A stretch of 64,000 nt of DNA from JALUZX01 sp964561605 (lineage in GTDB: Bacteria; Planctomycetota; UBA1135; JALUZX01), in contig CAZLQD010000004.1 in the NCBI GenBank assembly GCA_964561605.1, positions 62,001 to 126,000 of the forward strand. The letters run 5' to 3'. Below the pieces are notes generated by a model that made no database searches, was not told the DNA's origin, and was given only the letters and a program-made list of their open reading frames with translations. Made by a program: the position numbers and the translations under genes. This document shows positions 35,862 through 44,475 of this stretch, one piece after another. How positions within the stretch are numbered: position 1 is the stretch's first letter; every line of letters starts with the position of its first letter.

Positions 35862-37463
35862 TCAGGACCGGAAGCCCGCCGACCAGGATTGCCAGGCGAA
35901 GAAGAGCCCTACGGCCGTCACGAAGAGGGCGGACAGGGGGGGAAGCCAGGCCAGGAGAGGGGCCAGCTTCTTTTCCGCCCCCGAAACCCTCTCCAGGAGC
36001 TTCCTGCTCGTCACGGTCAGGACGCCAAGCCCCACCAGGACTCCCGCCAGGCCGAGGCTGAAGGCCCCCACCACCAGGATCCCCCACCCCCACCTTCCTG
36101 TCTGAAGGGCCAGGAGGAAGACCAAGAGGGCCGCAGGGCAGGGCACGATCCCCCCGGAGATCCCGAGCCCCAGGAGCTGTCCCAGGGTCACCTGGTCCGG
36201 GTCGGCGGGAAGGTGGGAATGCTCGGTTCCCCTCAGGTGGGCCAGCCAGTGGGCCAGGCTGCCCGTCCTGTGGCTGGAGTGCTGGTGGCCTGGGTGGTGG
36301 TGATCGTGAGAATGGTGGCCCTGGTGGTGGTGATGGCCGTAGAGGGGATCGTCCCGGCGATGGGAGTGGGAGCAAGGCCGGGCGGGAGGGCCGCCGGCAA
36401 GGGCCGGCCGGGGGAGGTCCTTCCGGGGGAACCGCCTCCAGAAGAGCCAGGTTCCCAGGAGGGCGATGGAGAGGCCCGAGCCCACGCCGAGCCAGGTTTC
36501 GGCCGCCTTGGTATTCATCTCGTCCTGGAAGAGGAGCCAGAGAAGAGAGAGGAGGAAGACCATGAAGGTGTGGGTGAAGGTCACCACCAGCCCCAGGAGG
36601 ACCGCATCCCCCAGGGTTCCCTTGCTCCCCACCAGGTATCCCGCCACGAGGGCCTTTCCGTGGCCCGGGGCCAGGGCGTGCCCCATTCCGTAGAGAACGG
36701 CGAGGAGGATCGCCAGGGGGAGATACCAGGGGTTTTCCCCCAGTCGGCGGAGGAGGCGGCTCATCTTCTTCCTGGCCGGGGCGTTCACGTCCTCCACCTC
36801 CCGGGTGGAGAAGGAGGCCTCGCCACGCCCTTTCCAATCCCAACGGACCTCGAACCGGCGGGTCATGTACATGGGGTCTTCGGGCCTGGTGGCCGAGAGG
36901 ATTCTCAGTCCCTTGTCTCCCTCCACGCCGAGGGAGCTGGTGAGCCAGTAGGTGTCCCGGCCGTCCTTCTCCCTGTAGGCCCCCTCTTCCAGGACGATCC
37001 GGAAGGGTCCCTCCCCGGGGGGAAGGGGGATCTCGAAGTCCAAGTCGATCTCCCACCGGGCCACCTCCAGGGCCTCCCTGCCCTTGGCGGCGAAATAGGA
37101 GAGGGTCTCGTCCAGGGTGGCGGGTTCGGGAAGCTCCAGCTTCCGCCCCTCCAGGACGACCCGGAAGTTCTTCCTGACGGACCGGACCCAGGAGCGGACG
37201 AAGGCCTGCGCCTCCCGGGCCGAGGTGAGGCCGTCGCCGTCCTTGTCCAGGGCCTGGCAGACCTGGACGGCCACCAGGTCGGTCCAGCGGGTTTCGTGGC
37301 TCAGGACCAGCAGGTTCCGGGAAAGATCCAGGTGGTAGTGGAAGTAGACGTCCGGGAAGGGGTGTTCTCCGGCGGCGGAGGAAGAAGACGGAAAGAGAAG
37401 AAGGAGGAAGAGGGCCGCCGCCGGGGCGGCGAAGGGTCTTCCTCTTCCCGGCCTTCCCCCCAT
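35862..37463 (-). CDS. EF-hand/NicO nickel-cobalt exporter fusion
   Basis: 533 residues. Signal peptide, then a periplasmic region of about 200 residues with a canonical EF-hand loop (DKDGDGLTSARE, 73-84: acidic residues at positions 1, 3, 5 and 12), then a NicO/RcnA-type membrane domain with HALAPGHGK (262-270) and CPAA (441-444). Between the two membrane parts lies a His-rich loop (365-416) with about twenty His. NicO proteins export Ni2+ or Co2+; the loop probably buffers metal. The EF-hand part may sense Ca2+. Sits three bases downstream of the M28 peptidase gene. Confidence 0.83.
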   Translation of the reverse strand: MGGRPGRGRPFAAPAAALFLLLLFPSSSSAAGEHPFPDVYFHYHLDLSRNLLVLSHETRWTDLVAVQVCQALDKDGDGLTSAREAQAFVRSWVRSVRKNFRVVLEGRKLELPEPATLDETLSYFAAKGREALEVARWEIDLDFEIPLPPGEGPFRIVLEEGAYREKDGRDTYWLTSSLGVEGDKGLRILSATRPEDPMYMTRRFEVRWDWKGRGEASFSTREVEDVNAPARKKMSRLLRRLGENPWYLPLAILLAVLYGMGHALAPGHGKALVAGYLVGSKGTLGDAVLLGLVVTFTHTFMVFLLSLLWLLFQDEMNTKAAETWLGVGSGLSIALLGTWLFWRRFPRKDLPRPALAGGPPARPCSHSHRRDDPLYGHHHHQGHHSHDHHHPGHQHSSHRTGSLAHWLAHLRGTEHSHLPADPDQVTLGQLLGLGISGGIVPCPAALLVFLLALQTGRWGWGILVVGAFSLGLAGVLVGLGVLTVTSRKLLERVSGAEKKLAPLLAWLPPLSALFVTAVGLFFAWQSWSAGFRS

Positions 37464-37466
37464 GGG

Positions 37467-39284
37467 CTACTTCTTCGCCTTCACCGGCGAAGACTTGGTG
37501 AACTTCCGTGTTCCCCGGGACCAGGTCACGGTGATCTTCTTCGACCGGGAGGCCCTCCGGAGTCTCCTGTATACGTCGGAGATGGAACGGACTCTCCTTC
37601 CGTTGATGGATAGGAGGAGGTCCCCCTCCTGGATCCCCAGCTTCTCCGCCAGGCTCCCCTTCACCACGGCCCGAACCTCGGGGCCCTTGCCCGTCTGGCG
37701 GAGGGCCACTCCCAGGGTGAACCTCCTCCTGGGCCTTCTCCCGGAACGCTTCGGCGCCTGGAACTTGGGCCGGGCCGGGGCGTCAGCGATCTGTTGGGCC
37801 GTATACAAGAGCACCTTCAGGGCCTCCACGGCCCCCCGGGGATTGCACTTTTCCGGGTCGTCCTGGGGGGTGTGGTAGTCCGGGTGGAGACCGGAGTGGA
37901 AGAACACCGCCGGGATCTGCGACATCATGAAGGGGAGGTGGTCCGAGCCGCCGAACCCCGAGGGGAGGATTCTCCACTCCAGGGGGGACCGGGCCGTGGC
38001 CTTCTTCAGGGCCGCCTCCCAGGCAGGGGAAGTGTTGGTTCCCATGACCTGGCATTTCTTGTCCCGGACCCGGCCGATCATGTCCATGTTGATCATGGCT
38101 ACCACTCTCTCCAGGGGGACGGTGGGATGGCGCACCCAGTAGCGGGACCCGATGAGGCCCATCTCCTCGGCGTCGAAGAGGATGAAGAGGATGGACCTCT
38201 TGGGGTGGAATCGGGCCGTCGCCAGGGCCCGGGCGATCTCGATCACCCCCACCGACCCGGTGGCGTTGTCGTCGGCCCCGTTGTGGATCTCCCCCCGCTG
38301 CTTCCGGGCCCGGCTTCCATAGGCCCCGATGCCGATGTGGTCCCTGTGGGCGCCGATCACCAGGTATTCCTTGGAGAGCTTGGGATCGGACCCCTTCCAC
38401 AGGCCGATCAGGTTCCGGCCCACCCGCTCCTTGTCGGCGGCGTACTTCAAGGTGACCTTCACACCCGGAAAGGTGCCGGCCTTTCCCCCTTCGCCGGCCT
38501 GGAGGTCCTTCATGAGGGCCTGGGAGGCCTTCCAGGAGAGCTGGATCACAGGGCAGAAGCTCCCTCTCCAGGGAACCAGATCCTGGTGCTCCGAGAAGAG
38601 GGGCCTCTTCGACCCGGGAGGGGAAACCATGAGGAGGGCCAGGGCGCCGAAGCGGGCGGCCCGCTTGGCCTTGGCCAGGAAGGTGGGGAGCCAGCCGGGC
38701 CTGGGGTCGCGGACCATGTCCAGAGGTTTGCCCGGTCTCCCTTCGCGAAGGACCAGGACCTTTCCCTTGGCGCCGCAACGCACCAGGTCCTCGTCGGTGA
38801 GACCGTAACCCCCGAAGACCAGGGAAGCCTCCCCGATCTCGGCCTTCCTCCGTCCCCCCAGGAGGGTCCAGTCCCGGAGGAAGAGCAGGTCCTTTCCCGC
38901 CAGGGTGAGCCTGGCCTCGGCCGGGTCCACCTGGTCTCTCATCTGGATGTGGATGGGAAAGGGCTGGTCGTAGGTCCTCTTCCCCCCCACTTCCACTCCC
39001 ATGGGAATCAGGCCGAACTCCTCGAACCTGGCCAGGGCCCAGGCCCGGGCTTCCCGGGCGCCCCGGGTCCCCGTCTCCCTGCCGTCCCTTTCGTCCGAGG
39101 CCCACCAGAGGAGCTCCTTCCGGTAGCGCTCGGCGTCGAAGGAGGCCAGGGCCTTTCCCAGGGGGGTGGAGAGGGGGACGCCCAGGGTCGGGCTGGGCTT
39201 CTCCGCCTTTTCCTGGACCTCCAGGGCCGGTGCCGGCAGGGCCAGGAAGAGAGAGAGGAAGAGGAGGGAGAAGGAGCTTCGCAT
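37467..39284 (-). CDS. Secreted M28 aminopeptidase with PA insert and PDZ domain
   Basis: 605 residues. Signal peptide ends PAPA (about 20). A PA-type insert (about 110-280) precedes the zinc-peptidase core: His313 in GAHRDHIG, Asp in NGADDNATG (338/339), Glu373-374 in DAEEMGLIGS, Asp401 and His471 in YHTPQDD supply the two-zinc site. A PDZ domain (about 523-595) follows. Probably trims peptides in the periplasm or outside. The C-terminus is Lys-rich. Divergent from fabG. Confidence 0.9.
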   Translation of the reverse strand: MRSSFSLLFLSLFLALPAPALEVQEKAEKPSPTLGVPLSTPLGKALASFDAERYRKELLWWASDERDGRETGTRGAREARAWALARFEEFGLIPMGVEVGGKRTYDQPFPIHIQMRDQVDPAEARLTLAGKDLLFLRDWTLLGGRRKAEIGEASLVFGGYGLTDEDLVRCGAKGKVLVLREGRPGKPLDMVRDPRPGWLPTFLAKAKRAARFGALALLMVSPPGSKRPLFSEHQDLVPWRGSFCPVIQLSWKASQALMKDLQAGEGGKAGTFPGVKVTLKYAADKERVGRNLIGLWKGSDPKLSKEYLVIGAHRDHIGIGAYGSRARKQRGEIHNGADDNATGSVGVIEIARALATARFHPKRSILFILFDAEEMGLIGSRYWVRHPTVPLERVVAMINMDMIGRVRDKKCQVMGTNTSPAWEAALKKATARSPLEWRILPSGFGGSDHLPFMMSQIPAVFFHSGLHPDYHTPQDDPEKCNPRGAVEALKVLLYTAQQIADAPARPKFQAPKRSGRRPRRRFTLGVALRQTGKGPEVRAVVKGSLAEKLGIQEGDLLLSINGRRVRSISDVYRRLRRASRSKKITVTWSRGTRKFTKSSPVKAKK

Positions 39285-39406
39285 GGGTAGGGACCTCGTT
39301 TGGGAAAGGATCGGGAAGCCATTCTACCCCCCACTTTCTCCGAGGAGAGCGGATCCTTTGCTCCTCTTCCCGGGAAAAGACGTTTTTTTCAAGATTCTCA
39401 CAACCT

Positions 39407-39446
39407 CCCACCCGGGCGGTCTCTGCGTTGACACCGCCCGGGTGGG
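39407..39446. repeat. Perfect inverted repeat upstream of fabG
   Basis: Arms CCCACCCGGGCGGT and ACCGCCCGGGTGGG (14 bp, no mismatch) around a 12-base loop holding TTGACA at 39428-39433. It lies in the 207-bp divergent region between the M28 gene and fabG and may be an operator or leader hairpin. Confidence 0.75.
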
Positions 39447-39491
39447 GAGCCAGTCTTTCCTCCTTCCCAAAGAGAGCTGGAGGAAAGATCC

Positions 39492-40244
39492 ATGGCGGAA
39501 AGCACCAAGAGAGTGGCCCTCGTCACGGGCGGAGCCAGGGGAATCGGCCTGGCCATCGCGGGACGCCTGGCCCGGGAGGGAATCTCCGTGGCCCTGGCGG
39601 ACGTCCTGGAGGAGGAGGCATCCAAGGCGGCGGCGGGCCTGGCCTCCGAGGCCGGCGTGGAGACTTTGGGCCTCAAGATGGACGTGACCGACCCGGAGAG
39701 CGTCGAGGCCGGCGTGGAGGAAGTGATCTCCCGGCTGGGGAGCCTGGACATCCTGGTGAACAACGCCGGGATCACCCGGGACCAGCTCTTCATGCGGATG
39801 AGCCCCGAGGACTGGGCCCTGGTCCTCAAGGTCAACCTGGACGGGGCCTTCAACTGCTGCAAGGCCGCCCTCCACCGCAAGCGCCCCATGATGCGCAACC
39901 AGTGGGGCCGGGTGGTGAACATCACCAGCATCATCGGGGTCGTGGGGAACGCCGGCCAGGCGAATTACGCTGCATCGAAAGCCGGCCTGATCGGGCTGAC
40001 CCGGAGCCTGGCAAAGGAATACGCAGCAAGGAATATCACGGTCAACGCCGTGGCTCCCGGCTTCATCCAGACCCCCATGACGGACAAGCTCCCCGAGAAG
40101 GTCCGGGAGGAGTATCTCAAGACCATCCCGGCGGGCCGCTTCGGAACGGCAGGCGACGTGGCCGCCGCCGTGGCCTTCTTCGCCTCCGACGAGGCGGGCT
40201 ACGTCAACGGCCACGTCCTCAGGGTGGACGGGGGCATGTTCTGA
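39492..40244 (+). CDS. fabG: 3-oxoacyl-ACP reductase (FabG-type short-chain dehydrogenase)
   Basis: 250 residues. The N-terminal TGGARGIGLAIA binds NAD(P)H, NNAG follows, and the catalytic Ser-Tyr-Lys is in NITSIIG and YAASK. The motif set and length match FabG, the reductase of fatty-acid synthesis. It is alone, without fab neighbours, so another SDR substrate cannot be excluded. ATG has GGAGGAAAGATCC. Confidence 0.85.
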   Translation: MAESTKRVALVTGGARGIGLAIAGRLAREGISVALADVLEEEASKAAAGLASEAGVETLGLKMDVTDPESVEAGVEEVISRLGSLDILVNNAGITRDQLFMRMSPEDWALVLKVNLDGAFNCCKAALHRKRPMMRNQWGRVVNITSIIGVVGNAGQANYAASKAGLIGLTRSLAKEYAARNITVNAVAPGFIQTPMTDKLPEKVREEYLKTIPAGRFGTAGDVAAAVAFFASDEAGYVNGHVLRVDGGMF

Positions 40245-40252
40245 CCCGCCCC

Positions 40253-40843
40253 TCAGGCCTCCAGGCGGGCCACCTCCTCGAGGAACCAGGTGTGGACCGG
40301 GTTCTCCCGGGAGAGCTCGGGGTGGAAGGATGCGGCCACGAGCTTTCCCTGCCTGAGAAGGACCGGGTCCTCTCCCAGCCTGGCCAGGACCTCCACGCCG
40401 GGCCCCACCCGGGTCACCCGGGGGGCCCGGATGAAGACCGCCTCCAGCTCCCCCAGGGGAGGGGCCGCCTGGATGCGGTGGATGGAAGAATGGACCTGGC
40501 GGCCGTAGCCGTTGCGGACCACCTCGGCGTCCAGCACCCCCAGGGAGGGCTGTTCCGGCGAGGTGACTTTCCTGGCCAGGAGGATCAAGCCGGCGCAGGT
40601 GGCCAGGATGGGGCCTCCTTCCTTCGCGAAGGCCAGGAGCTCCTCCTCCAGGCCTTCCTCCCGGAGGAACTTGAGCATGGTCGTGCTCTCTCCCCCCGGG
40701 AGGACCAGGGCTGAGATCCCCTGGAGTTCGCCGGCCCGCCGCACTTCCCGCGGCCGGAAACCGGCGGCCTCCACGGCCCGGGCGTGGGCCTGGAAGTCCC
40801 CCTGGAGGGCCAGGACGCCCACAGGTCCGGCGGGATCGGCCAT
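40253..40843 (-). CDS. pdxT: Pyridoxal 5'-phosphate synthase glutaminase subunit
   Basis: 196 residues of class I glutaminase fold. The nucleophile is Cys83 in ATCAGLILL and the His174/Glu176 pair is in FHPELS; GGESTT binds the amide. It feeds ammonia to PdxS. Starts five bases after the pdxS stop, with AGGAAGG very close to the ATG. Converges on fabG. Confidence 0.94.
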   Translation of the reverse strand: MADPAGPVGVLALQGDFQAHARAVEAAGFRPREVRRAGELQGISALVLPGGESTTMLKFLREEGLEEELLAFAKEGGPILATCAGLILLARKVTSPEQPSLGVLDAEVVRNGYGRQVHSSIHRIQAAPPLGELEAVFIRAPRVTRVGPGVEVLARLGEDPVLLRQGKLVAASFHPELSRENPVHTWFLEEVARLEA

Positions 40844-40848
40844 CCTTC

Positions 40849-41778
40849 CTACCACCCCCGTTCCTGGAGCCGCTCTTCCTGGGGAATCGTGCTGATCTCC
40901 AGGCCCTTCATGGGCTCGCCCAGGTTGAAGGAGACCTCCAGCACCGTGGCCGGATCCTTGTAGTGGGTCACGGCCTTCACGATGGCCCGGGCCCGGGCCG
41001 CCGGGTCGGCGGACTTGAAGATCCCCGAGCCCACGAAGACCGATTCTGCCCCCAATTGCATCATCAGGGATGCGTCGGCCGGGGTGGCCACGCCCCCGGC
41101 GGCGAAGTTGGGCACGGGGAGCTTCCCGAGCCTGGCCGTCTCCTTCACCAGCTCCACCGGGGCCATCAGCTCCTTGGCGGCGGCGTAGAGCTCGTCTTCG
41201 GAGAGGGTCGTGAGGCGGCGGATCTCCTTCTGGACCATCCGCATGTGGCGCACGGCCTCGACGATGTTCCCCGAGCCCGCCTCGCCCTTGGTGCGGATCA
41301 TGGCCGCCCCTTCGGAGATCCTCCTCAGGGCCTCGCCCAGGTTCCGGCAACCGCAGACGAAGGGGACCCGGAAGGCGTGCTTGTCCACGTGGTTCTCCTC
41401 GTCCGCCGGTGTGAGGACTTCCGACTCGTCGATGAAGTCCACCTCCAGGGCCTCCAGGAGCTGGGCCTCGGCGAAATGCCCGATCCGGCACTTGGCCATC
41501 ACCGGGATGGATACGGCCTCCTGGATCTCCCGGATGATCCTGGGCGAGGCCATCCGGGCCACGCCCCCCTCCTTGCGGATGTCCGCCGGCACCCTCTCCA
41601 GGGCCATCACCGCCACGGCGCCGGCCTCTTCGGCGATCCGGGCCTGTTCGGCGGTGGTCACGTCCATGATGACCCCCCCCTTGAGCATCTCCGCCAGGCC
41701 CACCTTGACTCGGAAGGCCTCTTCCCGGCTCATCCCTTCCGTCACCTTGGGCCTATCCTTTCCGCGATCGTCCTTCAT
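40849..41778 (-). CDS. pdxS: Pyridoxal 5'-phosphate synthase subunit PdxS
   Basis: 309 residues, TIM barrel that makes PLP from ribose 5-phosphate, glyceraldehyde 3-phosphate and ammonia. Catalytic Lys residues are in VIMDVTT-adjacent strand and IPVMAKCRIGHF; GSGIFKSADP closes the phosphate site. The ATG at 41778 has GGAGG eight bases upstream and is preferred to an in-frame TTG at 41793. pdxS-pdxT shows the DXP-independent B6 route. Confidence 0.95.
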   Translation of the reverse strand: MKDDRGKDRPKVTEGMSREEAFRVKVGLAEMLKGGVIMDVTTAEQARIAEEAGAVAVMALERVPADIRKEGGVARMASPRIIREIQEAVSIPVMAKCRIGHFAEAQLLEALEVDFIDESEVLTPADEENHVDKHAFRVPFVCGCRNLGEALRRISEGAAMIRTKGEAGSGNIVEAVRHMRMVQKEIRRLTTLSEDELYAAAKELMAPVELVKETARLGKLPVPNFAAGGVATPADASLMMQLGAESVFVGSGIFKSADPAARARAIVKAVTHYKDPATVLEVSFNLGEPMKGLEISTIPQEERLQERGW

Positions 41779-41811
41779 GGTTTCAACCTCCAATCAGTCG
41801 AGAAAATCCGT

Positions 41812-43308
41812 TCAGAGAACCGGTGCCTTCCTCCCGCCGGGACGGCTGGAGGGAATCCTTTCTTTCACCAGGGAAGCCAGGAGGGCCGTTCCCTCCTCGA
41901 TCTTTTCCGGCCCGGCCCGGGCGAAGGAGAGCCGGAGGTTGGAGGATCGGCGGCGTCCCGGGAAGAAGAGGTCCCCCGGGGCCACCAGGACCCCCTCCCT
42001 CCGGGCCGCAGAAGCCACGTCCCGGCCGTCCACGCCGGCGGGAAGGTCCAACCAGAGGGATGTTCCGCCCCCCGGTAGGGTCCAGCGCGTCCCCTCCGGC
42101 ATATACTTTGCCAGCGAATCAACCAGGAGGTCCCTCCGGACCTTGAGCGTCTCCCGGAGTTCCTCCAGGTGCCTCGCCAGGCCCCCTTCGGCGAGGAAGG
42201 CCGCCAGGGCTCCCTGGAGGAGGCCCGCCGTCTCCAGGTCCTTGAATCGCTTGAGGGCCATGAGCCTGGAGACGGCCTCGGGAGGAGCGGCCAGCCAGCC
42301 CACCCGGAGGCCGGGGAAGAAGGCCTTCGAGACCGATCCCGCCAGGATCACCCGGCCTTCCCGGTCGAGGGCGTAGAGGCTCTCCAGCCTTTCCCCCTCG
42401 AAGAGGAGGTCTCCTTCCAGGTCGTCTTCCAGGATCGGGATTCCGGCCTTCCGGGTGAGATCGAGAACTTCGAGTCTCGTATTGCGGTCTATGGTAATTC
42501 CTGTGGGGTTCTGGAAGGTGGGCATGAGGTACAGGAGCCGGGCCGAGGGGTCCTGGAGGGCCCTTTCCAGGGCCCAGGTGTCGAGTCCTTCCCCACGGAA
42601 GGGCACGGGAAGGAGGCGGACCCCCTGGACCTCCAGGGTTCCCATGAGGTTCAGGTACGTGGGACAGGGGGTGACGACGGCCTCGCCGGGCCCGACGAAG
42701 CACTGGATGGCGAGCTCCAGGGCCTGCTGGGCTCCGCTGGTGACGAGGATCTCCGCGGGCTCCACCTTCCGCCCTCCCCGGGAGAGCATCTCCGCCACCT
42801 GGGTCCGGAGCCCTTCGTGTCCCGCCGGCCCAAGGTAGGAGAGGAGGGCCTCCCCCTCTTCGCGAAGGACCTTCTCCAAGCAGGTCCGGAAGGCCTCCAG
42901 GGAGGATCGGGGCGGATCGGGGGTGAGGGTGAAGAGATCCAGGCCGTCCTGGGGCACCTCCTCCAGGCCGCCCGTGAGGGAGGCCAGGTTCAGGGCCCTC
43001 TCCACAGTGGGAGGAAAGCGGAGCCTCGGCGGTGGAGGAGGGCTTTCCCGGACGAAGGTCCCCCGGCCCACGTGGGAGACCAGTCTGCCCTTGGTCTCCA
43101 GCAGGTTGTAGGCCGCCCGGACCGTGGAGGGATGGACCTGGAGGCGCTCCGCCAGGTCCCTCACCGAAGGGAGGCGGGCCCCAGGCGGGACCCTCCCCGC
43201 CAGGATCTCCTCCTCCAGGACCCGGGCCAGGCGGCGGAAGGCGGGCCCCGGGCCGGGCGGCACCTGGGTGAAGGAGAGGGGGACCGGGTCGCCTGCAGAA
43301 GGAGTCAT
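41812..43308 (-). CDS. pdxR: MocR-family regulator, PdxR type
   Basis: 498 residues. A GntR winged helix (about 25-95, PSVRDLAERLQVHPSTVRAAYNLLE) is fused to an aminotransferase-like domain with the PLP Lys in SVSKAFFPGLRVG. Placed directly upstream of pdxST on the same strand, it is the expected regulator of PLP synthesis, sensing PLP itself. No Shine-Dalgarno is visible at the ATG, so initiation may be weak or leaderless; an inverted repeat overlaps the start (43307-43338). Confidence 0.85.
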   Translation of the reverse strand: MTPSAGDPVPLSFTQVPPGPGPAFRRLARVLEEEILAGRVPPGARLPSVRDLAERLQVHPSTVRAAYNLLETKGRLVSHVGRGTFVRESPPPPPRLRFPPTVERALNLASLTGGLEEVPQDGLDLFTLTPDPPRSSLEAFRTCLEKVLREEGEALLSYLGPAGHEGLRTQVAEMLSRGGRKVEPAEILVTSGAQQALELAIQCFVGPGEAVVTPCPTYLNLMGTLEVQGVRLLPVPFRGEGLDTWALERALQDPSARLLYLMPTFQNPTGITIDRNTRLEVLDLTRKAGIPILEDDLEGDLLFEGERLESLYALDREGRVILAGSVSKAFFPGLRVGWLAAPPEAVSRLMALKRFKDLETAGLLQGALAAFLAEGGLARHLEELRETLKVRRDLLVDSLAKYMPEGTRWTLPGGGTSLWLDLPAGVDGRDVASAARREGVLVAPGDLFFPGRRRSSNLRLSFARAGPEKIEEGTALLASLVKERIPSSRPGGRKAPVL

Positions 43309-43338
43309 GACCGGATTGTGTGGAAATCAACCGGTCAT
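43307..43338. promoter_or_regulatory. Candidate PdxR operator at the pdxR start
   Basis: ATGACCGG and CCGGTCAT, perfect eight-base arms 16 bases apart, overlap the pdxR ATG. The spacing (24 bases between arm centres) fits binding by a dimeric GntR protein on one DNA face. Confidence 0.45.
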
Positions 43339-43375
43339 TGCAAGGCGGTCGCCGGGAGAAAGGGGTGGAGTTTCG

Positions 43376-43398
43376 TCAAAATGGCGGTATTGAACCGC
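43376..43398 (-). terminator. Terminator-like hairpin after the sigma-factor gene
   Basis: Directly after the stop, on the minus strand, GCGGT/ACCGC with a five-base loop is followed by CATTTTG. A short but suitably placed intrinsic terminator. Confidence 0.4.
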
Positions 43399-44322
43399 TC
43401 ATTCCCTCTTCTTCTTGCCTTTCTTGGGGCTGTCTCCCTGGGCTTTCTTCTTCTTCCGTTTCCTGGGAGGCTTGCAGATGCTGGGGGTGGGCTCCTTCAC
43501 GGGGCCTTCGATCCCGAAGTCCTTGACCAGGATCTCCTGGAGCTTGCGGAGGGCCTTTCCCTCGATCTGGCGGACGCTCTCCCGGGTCACGCCGATGCGC
43601 TTCCCGATCTCTTTGAGGGTCATCGTCTCCGAACCCTCCAGGCCGTAGCGCATCTTGAGGACGGCCGCCTCCCTCTCGTCGATGGAGTCCAGGAGCTCTC
43701 TCAGGCGCTGGACCTCGTAGGACTGGAAGAACTCTTCGTCCGGGGTGACGCCGTCGGTGTCCTCCAGGAGCTCCGAGGCGGCCACCTCTAAATCCGGTCC
43801 TTGGGAAACACCGGTTGTGGCGGTCTGGACGGTCCTCCGGACGATGTTCCAGTTCTCCGTGGGGATGCCCAGCTCTTCGGCGACTTCCGCTTCGGTGGGC
43901 TGGCGGCCCAGGCGGAAGGTGAGTTCCAGGGCCATGGACTTCCACCGGGAGACGAGTTCCACCATGTAGGCGGGGATCCGCACGGTCTTCACCGTGTTGA
44001 TCAGGGCCCGGCGGATGGCCTGCTTGATCCACCAGGTGGCGTAGGTGGAGAAACGGCAGTTCTTCTCGGGATCGAAGCGTTCCACCGCCTTCATGAGGCC
44101 GATGTTCCCCTCCTCGATCAGGTCCAGGAAGGAGAGGCCCAGGTTCACGTAGTTCTTGGCGATGCTCACCACCAGGCGGAGATTGGCCCGGATCATGCGT
44201 TCCCGGGCCTCCTGGTCCCCCTCCTGGACCCGCCGGGCGAGCTCCTTCTCCTCTTCGGGAGTCAACAAGGGAACCTCGTTGATCTCCTTGAGGTAGGTCT
44301 CCAGTCCTTGCTCCCGAGAAAT
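43399..44322 (-). CDS. Primary-type sigma70-family RNA polymerase sigma factor with AUU start
   Basis: 307 residues from ATT (289 from TTG at 44268). Regions 1.2 (GLETYLKEINEVPLLTPEEEKELARR), 2 (NLRLVVSIAKNY to YATWWIKQAIRRAL), 3 and 4 (GSETMTLKEIGKRIGVTRESVRQIE) are complete, and the Lys-rich tail (RKRKKKKAQ) is extra. The conserved region 1.2 starts before any ATG, GTG or TTG: the frame is closed by TAG upstream and the only codon with a good Shine-Dalgarno (GGGAGGGTGGA) is ATT at 44322. The ATT start is inference from homology; CTG at 44304 is another option. Lacks region 1.1. Confidence 0.85.
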   Translation of the reverse strand: MSREQGLETYLKEINEVPLLTPEEEKELARRVQEGDQEARERMIRANLRLVVSIAKNYVNLGLSFLDLIEEGNIGLMKAVERFDPEKNCRFSTYATWWIKQAIRRALINTVKTVRIPAYMVELVSRWKSMALELTFRLGRQPTEAEVAEELGIPTENWNIVRRTVQTATTGVSQGPDLEVAASELLEDTDGVTPDEEFFQSYEVQRLRELLDSIDEREAAVLKMRYGLEGSETMTLKEIGKRIGVTRESVRQIEGKALRKLQEILVKDFGIEGPVKEPTPSICKPPRKRKKKKAQGDSPKKGKKKRE

Positions 44323-44405
44323 GGCTCCACCCTCCCTGGAAGTCCCCGCTCCGACTCTCCTCCTTGGAACCTATCGGCCCCCTTGGAGGGGGGCTTGACC
44401 CTTCC

Positions 44406-44434
44406 TTGACACCTTTCGGGGGGCCACCTAAGGT
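44406..44434 (+). promoter_or_regulatory. Sigma70-type promoter of the HPr-fusion gene
   Basis: A perfect TTGACA and TAAGGT 17 bases apart, 42 bases before the ATG at 44476, in the divergent gap with the sigma-factor gene. Confidence 0.6.
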
Positions 44435-44475
44435 TTTCCCTTTCGGGAACAAGGAAGACTCCTGGAAGGAAGCCC

